This document shows, piece after piece, positions 1 through 7,488 of a DNA stretch of 7,488 bases. Each line of letters starts with the position of its first letter. Positions within the stretch are counted from its first letter, which is position 1. Location: assembly GCA_003455235.1 (NCBI GenBank), contig DMRT01000014.1, positions 1 to 7,488 of the forward strand, written 5' to 3'. The notes under the pieces are model-generated. The model did not search any database, was not told the origin of the DNA, and saw only the letters and a list, made by a program, of their open reading frames with translations. Both the position numbers and the translations under genes were made by a program. The DNA comes from Chitinophagaceae bacterium (GTDB taxonomy: Bacteria; Bacteroidota; Bacteroidia; Chitinophagales; Chitinophagaceae).

Positions 1-747
1 CAACTGGTATTTATTATTTCCTGCCAATGCTTCAGTCTTATAGCCTTCCATACGGGTGAGTGCATCCTGCAGGTCATGTTCTTTCCGCAAAAAGTTCACC
101 ATGTTATAGGTGTAGGCAAGTTTAAACCGGAGTGTAACGGCTTTTTCAAGAGGGTGGCTCTTGTCATAGCCTTCTGCCACGGCAAAGCCCTTTCTGAAAG
201 AGATCATGGCGTTGACGGTGTCGCCCAGTACGGCCTGGCATACCGGAAGGTTGGCGTACAGGGCAAAAAGTCCCATGGTATCCCGGAGTTGTGTAAGTTC
301 AGTTTCCGATTCCTGCAGGTAATGCAGCGCTTCTTTTTCTTTTTTCTGGTAAATGTAGATGGCGCCGATTTCTTTTTTTGATCTTGAGATGAACATGTTC
401 TTCTCCTCTTTTCCAAACATTTTCAGAACGGCAAACAGGTCGCTGAGTGCTTCATCGTACCTGGACAGTTTGCTTTTTGATTCACCCAAACCCCAGCGCA
501 TTTGTGCCACCTGTTCTTTGGATCCATGCTCCCGGGCATATTCCAGTCCTTTATTAAAGTAAACCAGGGCGCTGTCCTGCAGCCCGTTTTTATTATAAGC
601 CCTTGCAATGGAATAGAGGGTGGAGAGCCGGGACGTATCCTGCTGCGTATGCAATACGTTCTGCAACGAATCGATGTTTGCAGGAGGTTGTGCGGTGGAT
701 ACATGAACCAGCAGGATTAATACAAAGGGCAGGCATGTCCTTTTCAT
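1..747 (-). CDS. Exported TPR-repeat protein, N-terminal part (cut by window edge)
   Basis: Reading the minus strand from the ATG at 747 gives 249 open codons to the left edge, with no stop. Residues 1-19 look like a signal peptide: basic MKR, a hydrophobic core, then a VSTA cleavage site before QPP. From about residue 37 there are roughly five degenerate TPR helix pairs (about 37-70, 77-110, 118-150, 156-190, 200-235), with the usual small, aromatic and leucine pattern, for example RAYNKNGLQDSALVYF. TPR repeats mediate protein contacts. In Bacteroidota, this signal peptide plus TPR layout is often followed by a membrane helix and then a histidine kinase or LuxR-type DNA-binding domain. That C-terminal part lies outside the window, so kinase, regulator and plain TPR protein all remain possible. 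The gene diverges from the DUF1761 gene, and an inverted repeat lies just upstream of its start. The truncation is only the window boundary. Confidence 0.85.
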   Translation of the reverse strand, partial: MKRTCLPFVLILLVHVSTAQPPANIDSLQNVLHTQQDTSRLSTLYSIARAYNKNGLQDSALVYFNKGLEYAREHGSKEQVAQMRWGLGESKSKLSRYDEALSDLFAVLKMFGKEEKNMFISRSKKEIGAIYIYQKKEKEALHYLQESETELTQLRDTMGLFALYANLPVCQAVLGDTVNAMISFRKGFAVAEGYDKSHPLEKAVTLRFKLAYTYNMVNFLRKEHDLQDALTRMEGYKTEALAGNNKYQL

Positions 748-753
748 GGGGCG

Positions 754-780
754 TATTTTGTACCGGTAAATTACAAAATA
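754..780. promoter_or_regulatory. 9-bp-arm inverted repeat upstream of the TPR gene
   Basis: Arms TATTTTGTA (754-762) and TACAAAATA (772-780) are perfect reverse complements around a 9-nt spacer, 6 nt upstream of the TPR gene start. The arms also resemble the core of a Bacteroidota -7 box (TAnnTTTG, one base shorter), so each strand carries a weak promoter-like sequence. It could be an operator, a promoter element or the 5' leader hairpin of the TPR mRNA; the sequence alone does not decide. Confidence 0.45.
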
Positions 781-877
781 AACAGCCTGTTTTTTGCGCA
801 GTTTGGAGAACGCTTGCTCTTGCAAGTGAAAGAAACCCTTCGTATATTACTTCATCATTAACCAAAACTGTTCAATC

Positions 878-1303
878 ATGATGCAGAATTTTGATTACCT
901 GAACTGGATTGCCATTGCTGTGGCTGCCCTTGCTTATTTTGCCCTGGGTGCTTTATGGTATTCCAAAGCCCTGTTTGCTCCACGCTGGATCGCCGACCTG
1001 AAAATTGACGTTAATAATCCCGATGCCAAGAAGGGAATGGGAACCATGTTCGGAGGTTCCTTTGTACTGATGTTTGTTCAATGCCTCGCCATCGCTGTGA
1101 TTGCCGAACGGCTTGGCATCCGCGGAGCCGGCTGGATGAGTGGCGTAAAACTGGGAGCCTTCACCGGTTGCTGTTTCAGTTCGGCCACCATCGGGGTCAA
1201 TTATTTATACGAGAAAAAACCACTGAGCCTGTTCCTGATCAATGCCGGATATGCAGTAGTGGGACAGGTGATTGCGGGAATTATTATCTGCAGCTGGGAG
1301 TAA
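878..1303 (+). CDS. DUF1761-like small integral membrane protein
   Basis: This 141-residue protein is nearly all hydrophobic. Four likely membrane helices lie at about residues 8-28, 57-78, 85-108 and 117-139. The N-terminal pattern NWIAIAVAALAYFALGALWYS, with LFAPRW just after the first helix, matches what I recall of the DUF1761 family: an NW near the start, GALWYSP-like residues and a conserved W in the first loop. The biochemical role of that family is not known to me. Two adjacent ATG codons (878, 881) are possible starts. No Shine-Dalgarno sequence is visible, as usual for Bacteroidota. A weak -7-like TATATTAC lies at 843-850 with TTG 20 nt upstream. The gene stands alone on the plus strand, divergent from the TPR gene and convergent with pyk, with a repeat hairpin directly after its stop. 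Confidence 0.8.
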   Translation: MMQNFDYLNWIAIAVAALAYFALGALWYSKALFAPRWIADLKIDVNNPDAKKGMGTMFGGSFVLMFVQCLAIAVIAERLGIRGAGWMSGVKLGAFTGCCFSSATIGVNYLYEKKPLSLFLINAGYAVVGQVIAGIIICSWE

Positions 1304-1309
1304 AATGCC

Positions 1310-1384
1310 GTTTGTAGTTTGTGGTTTTTAGTTTGGTACTTTATGTTCGCGGGCTTTAACCACAAACTACAAGTCATAAACTAT
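1310..1384. repeat. Inverted array of degenerate 7-nt repeats (array A)
   Basis: The left arm holds GTTTNNN units starting at 1310, 1317, 1324 and 1331, an exact period of 7. The right arm holds AAACNNN-like units at 1357, 1364, 1371 and 1378. Within the arms, TTGTAGTTTGTGGTT (1312-1326) and its perfect reverse complement at 1358-1372 form a 15-bp stem around a 31-nt loop. The array fills the spacer between the convergent DUF1761 and pyk genes, and its last unit overlaps the pyk stop codon at 1381-1383. Confidence 0.85.
1312..1372. terminator. Possible bidirectional hairpin terminator
   Basis: A perfect 15-bp inverted repeat sits between two convergent 3' ends, where a two-way transcription stop is expected. 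It is A/T-rich, has a 31-nt loop and lacks a clean U-run after either arm, so it is not a textbook intrinsic terminator. It may instead protect mRNA 3' ends. The role is inferred from position. Confidence 0.4.
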
Positions 1385-2871
1385 TCAACCTTAGATACCT
1401 TCACCACATTGGTGGGCAGGTGCAGCTCCACCGGAGTGCTCCCGGTGTTCACCACCACGTCGCCGGTATGGATGAAACCCCTTTCTTTCAGGATATTCAC
1501 CTGGTCAAATAAAATATCATCGAGGCTTTCTTCTTCGGCATAATAAAAGGCACGTACACCCCAGCTCAGGCTCAACTGGCCAATGAGCGATTTCTCTTTA
1601 CTGAAAATATACAGCGGCGCTTTTGGCCGGTAGCTGCTCAGCATGAAAGCGGTGTAACCACTCTGAGTCATCCCAATCAATGCATTGGCATTGGTATCGT
1701 GTGCCAGCTTACAGGCGCTGTAGCAGATGGCGTCGCTTAAGAAAGAAGGAGAGTGGGGCTGGGGCGAAAGAATATCGTCGCGGTTATAATCGTACACATT
1801 GTTTTCCACTTCCATGATGATCTTGCTCATGGTTTCCACCACCAGCGTGGGGTATTCGCCCATGGCAGTTTCGCCGCTCAGCATCACGGCATCGGCACCT
1901 TCCAGCACGGCATTGGCCACGTCGGTCACCTCGCTGCGGTTCGGTTTGGTGCGGTCCATCATGCTTTCCATCATCTGCGTGGCTACAATTACCGGCTTGG
2001 CCCGGTGCATGCTTTTGCGGATGAGCTCTTTCTGGATAATGGGTACCTGTTCAACGGGCAGTTCCACTCCCAGGTCGCCGCGGGCCACCATCACCCCATC
2101 GCTTTCCACAATGATGTCGCGGATGTTTTTCAATGCCTCGGGCATTTCAATCTTGGCAATTACTTTTATTTTACTCTTGCGTACCTTGATGAGTTTCTTC
2201 AGCTCAATGATGTCTTTTGCCCTGCGAACAAAGGACAGGGCAACCCAGTCGAGGTTGTGTTCAATAATGAATTCCAGGTCGGTAAAATCTTTTTCCGTCA
2301 TCGACGGCATCGTTAATTCTGAGTCGGGCAGGTTTACGCCTTTTTTCTGCAGCAGCAGTCCGCCGATGGTGATGTTTACGAGTATTTCTTTTTCATTCAG
2401 CACTTTTTTCACTTTCACTTCCATCTTTCCATCATCAAGGAAGATGCGTTCGTCTACTTTCACGTCGTTGGTGAGGTGCGGGTAGGAGACGTATACTTTC
2501 TTTTGATTGCCCGTCATTTTTTCGGTGGTGATGATGAGGTCTTGTCCTTCCACCAGTTCAATCTGCCCGTTTTCCAGTTCACCCACCCGCAGTTTAGGAC
2601 CCTGCAGGTCGGCCAGGATGGCAATATTATACGGCTGGTATTTGTTGATGTTGCGGATGCGGTCGATGATCTCTTTCTTGTTGTCGTGAGAGCCGTGCGA
2701 AAAATTAAGGCGGAATACATTGGCGCCGGCCCGGGCCAGTTCAAGAAGTTTTTCTTCGGTTTCGCAGGCCGGACCCACGGTGGCCACGATCTTGGTTTTT
2801 TTCTGGGAATGCAGAATACCGGCTTCTTTGTCCATCTGCTGGTGCAGGTATTTACTGATGTGTTTGCTCAT
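1381..2871 (-). CDS. pyk: Pyruvate kinase, probably K+-independent type
   Basis: Catalyses phosphoenolpyruvate + ADP to pyruvate + ATP, the last step of glycolysis, in the cytosol. The 496 residues cover the barrel, the inserted B domain (about 95-190) and the C-terminal allosteric domain, with no extra PEP-utiliser domain. Visible signatures are TKIVATVGP (26-34), RLNFSHG (54-60), the active-site IAKIE with Lys240 and Glu242, RGDLG with metal ligand Asp266, and ATQMMESM with Thr298. At the position of rabbit muscle Glu117 the protein has Lys93, in DLQGPKLRV. This Leu, Gln, Lys, Val set is the known mark of K+-independent pyruvate kinases. The ATG at 2871 follows an A-rich AATAA stretch; Met13 is an alternative start. 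It lies 104 bp downstream of pfkA on the same strand and probably shares its transcript. No separate -7 box was seen before it. Confidence 0.97.
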   Translation of the reverse strand: MSKHISKYLHQQMDKEAGILHSQKKTKIVATVGPACETEEKLLELARAGANVFRLNFSHGSHDNKKEIIDRIRNINKYQPYNIAILADLQGPKLRVGELENGQIELVEGQDLIITTEKMTGNQKKVYVSYPHLTNDVKVDERIFLDDGKMEVKVKKVLNEKEILVNITIGGLLLQKKGVNLPDSELTMPSMTEKDFTDLEFIIEHNLDWVALSFVRRAKDIIELKKLIKVRKSKIKVIAKIEMPEALKNIRDIIVESDGVMVARGDLGVELPVEQVPIIQKELIRKSMHRAKPVIVATQMMESMMDRTKPNRSEVTDVANAVLEGADAVMLSGETAMGEYPTLVVETMSKIIMEVENNVYDYNRDDILSPQPHSPSFLSDAICYSACKLAHDTNANALIGMTQSGYTAFMLSSYRPKAPLYIFSKEKSLIGQLSLSWGVRAFYYAEEESLDDILFDQVNILKERGFIHTGDVVVNTGSTPVELHLPTNVVKVSKVE

Positions 2872-2878
2872 TTATTCA

Positions 2879-2977
2879 ATTTGGTAATTTGAGGATTTGC
2901 GTATTTGAAAATGGCGGAGTTCAATAATTTGCAGTGACTGGTCGTCGTCAAATCATCAATTCTCCCAATTTCAAATC
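2879..2977. repeat. Inverted array of degenerate 8-nt repeats (array B)
   Basis: ATTTGNNN units begin at 2879, 2887, 2895 and 2903, an exact period of 8, and a fifth at 2927 is in phase (3 x 8 later). On the right, CAAAT or CAATT units at 2949, 2957, 2966 and 2972 form the complementary arm, with looser spacing. On the coding strand the element starts at the pfkA stop codon (2976-2978) and ends about 8 nt before the pyk ATG, so it would form a long imperfect hairpin in a pfkA-pyk mRNA. Confidence 0.75.
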
Positions 2978-3959
2978 AGGTAGCCAGTATCTTCACAATC
3001 TTCAGCCACTCTTCGCTGATGCGTTGCTTTTTCTTCACAGCTTCATCCAGCGGGATATAGCTCATCTTATTGTTCACAATACCGATGAACACATTGTGCC
3101 GTCCTTCCACCAGGGATTCCACGGCATGGTAGCCCATGCGGCTGGCGATGAGCCGGTCCATGCAGCTGGGAGAGCCGCCGCGTTGTATATGACCCAGGAT
3201 ACATACCCGTACTTCCAGCAGGGGTAATCGTTCTTTGATCACTTTGGCTACTTCATTGCCGCCGCCGAATTCGTCTCCTTCGGCCACCACGATCAGGTTT
3301 ACCAGTTTATGGCGGCGTTCTTTTTCGGCCAGCTGTTTGATGATGAGTTCAATTTCGGTTTTGCGTTCGGGAATAAGAATGTTTTCGGCGCCGGTGGCAA
3401 TGCCGCTGTGCAGGGCAATATAACCGGCATCCCGGCCCATCACTTCAATCACAAACAGCCGATCGTGTGCATCGGCGGTATCCCGGATTTTATCAATGGC
3501 TTCTACGGCGGTGTTTACGGCCGTATCAAAACCAATGGTGAAATCGGTGCCGGCAATATCCTTATCGATGGTACCGGGCAGGCCGATACAGGGTATGTCA
3601 AACTCGTTGCTGAAGACCTGGGCACCGCGGAAACTGCCGTCGCCACCTACAATCACCAGTCCATTGATGCCTCTTTTCTTTAAATTCTGGTAAGCCTTCT
3701 TTCTGCCCTCATGCTCAAAGAATTCCTTGCAGCGGGAGGTCTTTAAAATGGTGCCGCCCCGCTGGATGATATTGGCCACGCTGCGGCTTTCCATGTGAAC
3801 GATGTCGTCTTCCACCATGCCGGTATAACCCCGCATGATGCCGTATACTTCCATGCCATGATAAATGCCGGTACGCACCACGGCACGGATGCAGGCATTC
3901 ATGCCCGGGCTGTCGCCGCCGGAAGTGAGTATCCCGATCTTACTTACTTTCTTGTTCAT
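2976..3959 (-). CDS. pfkA: ATP-dependent 6-phosphofructokinase
   Basis: Phosphorylates fructose 6-phosphate to fructose 1,6-bisphosphate with ATP, the committed step of glycolysis, normally as a cytosolic tetramer. The 327 residues match the short bacterial family. Motifs are SGGDSPGMN (13-21), GGDGS (105-109; Gly108 marks ATP rather than pyrophosphate use), PGTID (128-132) with catalytic Asp132, MGRDAGY (174-180) and GHIQRGGSP (256-264). Arg167, Arg251 and His257 match fructose 6-phosphate ligands of the E. coli enzyme. Effector-site residues Arg25, Arg29, Arg59, Arg159 and Glu192 line up with E. coli Arg21, Arg25, Arg54, Arg154 and Glu187, so allosteric control is likely. Residue 133 is Lys, where E. 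coli has Asn between the two Asp residues. The start at 3959 has GGAG close by and a perfect -7 box only 4 nt upstream. pyk follows. Confidence 0.97.
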   Translation of the reverse strand: MNKKVSKIGILTSGGDSPGMNACIRAVVRTGIYHGMEVYGIMRGYTGMVEDDIVHMESRSVANIIQRGGTILKTSRCKEFFEHEGRKKAYQNLKKRGINGLVIVGGDGSFRGAQVFSNEFDIPCIGLPGTIDKDIAGTDFTIGFDTAVNTAVEAIDKIRDTADAHDRLFVIEVMGRDAGYIALHSGIATGAENILIPERKTEIELIIKQLAEKERRHKLVNLIVVAEGDEFGGGNEVAKVIKERLPLLEVRVCILGHIQRGGSPSCMDRLIASRMGYHAVESLVEGRHNVFIGIVNNKMSYIPLDEAVKKKQRISEEWLKIVKILAT

Positions 3960-4125
3960 GCTCCAAAAATAAGCTAAAGCACCGACTTTACGTGTTTCAA
4001 ATACACATTAGCGATTTGATAACCCGGGAAGGAATTGATCCACCCGGAAACCATGGAATGGATGAAGATATTGTTCTGCGTAATTCAATTCTGCCGGGAT
4101 CATACGGGGGGACGTCAGAGCGCCA
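3960..4125. other. argS-pfkA spacer
   Basis: This is 166 bp between the argS stop and the pfkA start, both on the minus strand. Apart from the pfkA promoter box I see only weak short palindromes (GTGT/ACAC around 3992-4006, CCGGG/CCCGG at 4024-4047). None has a U-run that would mark an intrinsic terminator. Reading frames crossing it have no recognisable protein features. Read-through from argS into pfkA is therefore possible. Confidence 0.5.
3964..3971 (-). promoter_or_regulatory. -7 promoter box of pfkA (TATTTTTG)
   Basis: On the minus strand, TATTTTTG fits the Bacteroidota -7 consensus TAnnTTTG perfectly. It ends 4 nt before the pfkA ATG, so the transcript would begin at or next to the start codon. 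No good TTTG -33 element is seen at the usual spacing. An alternative is a box further upstream in 3972-4125 that I did not recognise. Confidence 0.5.
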
Positions 4126-5919
4126 TTACATTCTTTCAGGTACTTTAATTCCCAGTAACTGCATGCCGCTTTTGATGATGCCGGCGGTGAAGGTGGCCAG
4201 CTGCAAACGAAGCTGTTTCTTTCCGTCACTTTCTGCATTGGCAATGGAATGTTCTGTATAGAAGGAGTTGAACGTTTTGGCGAGGTGAAAAATATAGTTG
4301 GCAATTACGGAAGGGTTGTGTTCTGTGCAGGCCTGTTCAAGCACCGCGGGATATTGTTCGGCGGCGATGATGAGTTCTTTCTCCAGGGGAAGCAGGGATA
4401 TTGCGGATGGCTGATGGTTTACGGCCGAAGCGCCATCAGCTTCTTCCACTTTTCTTAAGATACTCTTTATCCTTGCATACGTATACTGAATGAACGGCCC
4501 GGTGAACCCGTGGAAATCGATGCTTTCTTTGGGATCAAAGACCATGGTTTTTTTCGGATCTACCCGTAACAAATAAAACTTCATGGCGCCCAGGCCGATG
4601 GTATCGTACAGTTCTTTCAGTTCTGCTTCCTTGAAGTCTTTTACCTTGCCCAGTTCTTCGGTATGCTGTTTGGACGTGGCCACCATTTCCTCCACCAGGT
4701 CATCGGCATCCACCACGGTGCCTTCCCGGCTTTTCATTTTGCCGGTGGTGAGTTCCACCATGCCGTAACTCAGGTGAAAGATGTTATCGGCGTTGGGCAT
4801 TCCCAGTTTCTGGCAGATGAGCTGCAGCACTTTCATGTGGTAGTTCTGTTCGTTGCCGATCACGTAAATGCTCTGGTCGATCCCGTATTGTTCGTATTTC
4901 TGTAATGCCAATCCAATGTCCTGAGTGATGTAAACAGAAGTGCCGTCCTTGCGCTGAACAATTTTTTCATCCAGCCCGTCGGCGGTCAGGTCGATCCAGA
5001 TGCTGCTGTCTTCTTTCTGGTAAAAAACTTTTTTATCCATGCCCTGCTGCACAATATCTTTTCCCAGCAGGTAGGTATTGCTTTCGTAGTAGATTTTATC
5101 AAAGTCGCTGCCGATTCGTTTGTAGGTAACATCAAAACCTTCGTACACCCAGCCGTTCATTGTTTTCCAGAGATCGATCACTTCGGGTTTGCCGGCTTCC
5201 CAATCCAGCAGCATCTGCTGCGTGGCTTTCATGATGGGCGCTTCTTTCTCGGCTATTTCCTTTGTCTTTCCGGCAGCAATAAGTTCATCCACTTCCTGCT
5301 TGTATGCATCATTGAACTTCACATAGTATTCTCCCACGAAATGATCTCCCTTGATGCCGGTGCTCTGCGGGGTGGCGCCGTTGGCGAATTTCTGCCAGGC
5401 GATCATACTCTTGCAGATGTGGATGCCCCGGTCGTTCACAATGCAGCTCTTGATCACTTCATAACCGTTGGCTTTCAGTATCTCGGCCACACTCCATCCT
5501 AAAAAATTATTCCGCAGGTGACCCAGGTGAAGGGGTTTGTTGGTATTGGGCGATGAATATTCCACCATCACCTTCTTGCCGTTCATTTCCTTTTTGCCGT
5601 AGCAGGTGTCGTTATAATTCTTATTCAGCACACCGGTCCAGTAAGCATCGGATATGGACAGGTTCAGAAAGCCTTTGATGATATTGTATTTGCTGAAAAG
5701 CTGCGGGTAGTTGGCCACCAGGTGATTGCCCAGCTGGTGGCCGATGGCATCCGGGGATAATTTCAATGCTTTTACCAGGGAAAACATCACCACGGTGTAA
5801 TCGCCCTCAAATTCGGGCTTGGTCTGGTTTACCTGGAAATCCTTTTCGGTAAAGGGCTGGCTGAATAAAGCCGATAAACTTTCGATGCTGCTTTGCTGTA
5901 TGCTGCTTACTACTGACAT
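4126..5919 (-). CDS. argS: Arginyl-tRNA synthetase
   Basis: Charges tRNA-Arg with arginine using ATP, as a class I, normally monomeric cytosolic enzyme. The 597 residues show the family order: an N-terminal tRNA-recognition domain (about 1-100), the class I catalytic domain starting at EYSSPNTNKPLHLGHLRNN with HLGH (131-134), a KMSKS-type loop written KMKSREG (394-400), and a C-terminal DALR anticodon-binding domain from about 474 (GPFIQYTYARIKSIL) to the end. The length is normal for bacteria. Residues about 494-508, with NHQPSAIS, form a low-conservation stretch encoded by a heptad repeat array at the junction to the anticodon domain, probably an in-frame insertion in a surface loop. The ATG at 5919 has a perfect -7 box 4 nt upstream and no Shine-Dalgarno sequence. 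It diverges from the ABC-F gene. Confidence 0.97.
   Translation of the reverse strand: MSVVSSIQQSSIESLSALFSQPFTEKDFQVNQTKPEFEGDYTVVMFSLVKALKLSPDAIGHQLGNHLVANYPQLFSKYNIIKGFLNLSISDAYWTGVLNKNYNDTCYGKKEMNGKKVMVEYSSPNTNKPLHLGHLRNNFLGWSVAEILKANGYEVIKSCIVNDRGIHICKSMIAWQKFANGATPQSTGIKGDHFVGEYYVKFNDAYKQEVDELIAAGKTKEIAEKEAPIMKATQQMLLDWEAGKPEVIDLWKTMNGWVYEGFDVTYKRIGSDFDKIYYESNTYLLGKDIVQQGMDKKVFYQKEDSSIWIDLTADGLDEKIVQRKDGTSVYITQDIGLALQKYEQYGIDQSIYVIGNEQNYHMKVLQLICQKLGMPNADNIFHLSYGMVELTTGKMKSREGTVVDADDLVEEMVATSKQHTEELGKVKDFKEAELKELYDTIGLGAMKFYLLRVDPKKTMVFDPKESIDFHGFTGPFIQYTYARIKSILRKVEEADGASAVNHQPSAISLLPLEKELIIAAEQYPAVLEQACTEHNPSVIANYIFHLAKTFNSFYTEHSIANAESDGKKQLRLQLATFTAGIIKSGMQLLGIKVPERM
4403..4440. repeat. 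Heptad repeat array inside argS (array D)
   Basis: On the plus strand four 7-nt units in phase start at 4403 (GCGGATG), 4410 (GCTGATG), 4417 (GTTTACG) and 4424 (GCCGAAG). GCTGATGG (4410-4417) has a perfect reverse complement CCATCAGC at 4433-4440, giving an 8-bp hairpin with a 15-nt loop. The unit GTTTACG is identical to two units of the array upstream of argS. It encodes part of the loop before the anticodon-binding domain. Confidence 0.55.
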
Positions 5920-5923
5920 GGGG

Positions 5924-5931
5924 CAAAGATA
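5924..5931 (-). promoter_or_regulatory. -7 promoter box of argS (TATCTTTG)
   Basis: TATCTTTG on the minus strand is a perfect match to the Bacteroidota TAnnTTTG box. It is followed by CCCC and then the argS ATG, the same 4-nt gap as at pfkA, suggesting a leaderless or nearly leaderless mRNA. The region where a -33 TTTG would lie is occupied by the heptad array. Confidence 0.65.
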
Positions 5932-5936
5932 ATTCA

Positions 5937-7488
<1,552 letters not shown>

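Noticed and set aside
1..747. TPR gene as a pseudogene lacking a stop codon
   Set aside because: The missing end is explained by the window boundary; the 249 codons present are open and well formed.
813..826. CTTGC/GCAAG hairpin upstream of the DUF1761 gene
   Set aside because: Arms of only 5 bp with a 4-nt loop and no conserved context; expected by chance in this amount of sequence.
1753..2485. Long plus-strand open frames (187 and 228 codons) opposite pyk
   Set aside because: They lie entirely antisense to a clear pyruvate kinase, have biased His/Phe or Ser/Met composition typical of antisense frames, and show no domain.
3998..4019. CAAAT and ATTTG pair upstream of pfkA as a fifth repeat array
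   Set aside because: Only one unit on each side, no periodicity, and the arm order is opposite to the four real arrays.
3992..4304. Open frames crossing the argS-pfkA spacer on both strands
   Set aside because: They overlap the argS 3' end in other frames and the unique spacer part has no recognisable protein features.

Overview
The window comes from a bacterium of the phylum Bacteroidota, most likely family Chitinophagaceae. This rests on perfect TAnnTTTG-type -7 promoter boxes (TATCTTTG, TATTTTTG), the lack of clear Shine-Dalgarno sequences, the style of the secreted TPR protein, and Bacteroidota-like PfkA, Pyk, ArgS and YbiT-like ABC-F proteins. No rRNA or tRNA gene, CRISPR array, insertion sequence or phage gene was seen. 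The species call is inference.

Layout from left to right. (1) 1-747, minus: the N-terminal 249 residues of an exported TPR protein that runs off the left edge. (2) 748-877: divergent intergenic region with a 9-bp-arm palindrome close to the TPR gene start. (3) 878-1303, plus: small DUF1761-like membrane protein. (4) 1304-1380: convergent spacer filled by an inverted array of 7-nt repeats. (5) 1381-2871, minus: pyruvate kinase. (6) 2872-2975: spacer with an inverted array of 8-nt repeats. (7) 2976-3959, minus: 6-phosphofructokinase, upstream of pyk on the same strand. (8) 3960-4125: spacer with the pfkA promoter box. (9) 4126-5919, minus: arginyl-tRNA synthetase, carrying a short repeat-like insertion in its coding sequence. 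(10) 5920-6073: divergent promoter region with two perfect -7 boxes framing another inverted heptad array. (11) 6074-7488, plus: YbiT-like ABC-F ATPase, cut by the right edge.

How the genes work together: pfkA and pyk encode the two classically regulated, essentially irreversible steps of glycolysis and probably share transcripts. argS and the ABC-F gene both act in translation and diverge from one promoter region. The TPR and DUF1761 genes have no visible link to these.

The gene content is ordinary housekeeping. The unexpected part is a set of short-period degenerate repeats (7 or 8 nt). They are built as inverted arrays with the G/T-rich arm always first, and occur at four places in 7.5 kb: three gene spacers and one site inside argS. 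Two of them overlap the stop codon of the neighbouring gene. A second point of interest is the ABC-F protein: both halves of one composite ATP site are degenerate and the other site is intact.
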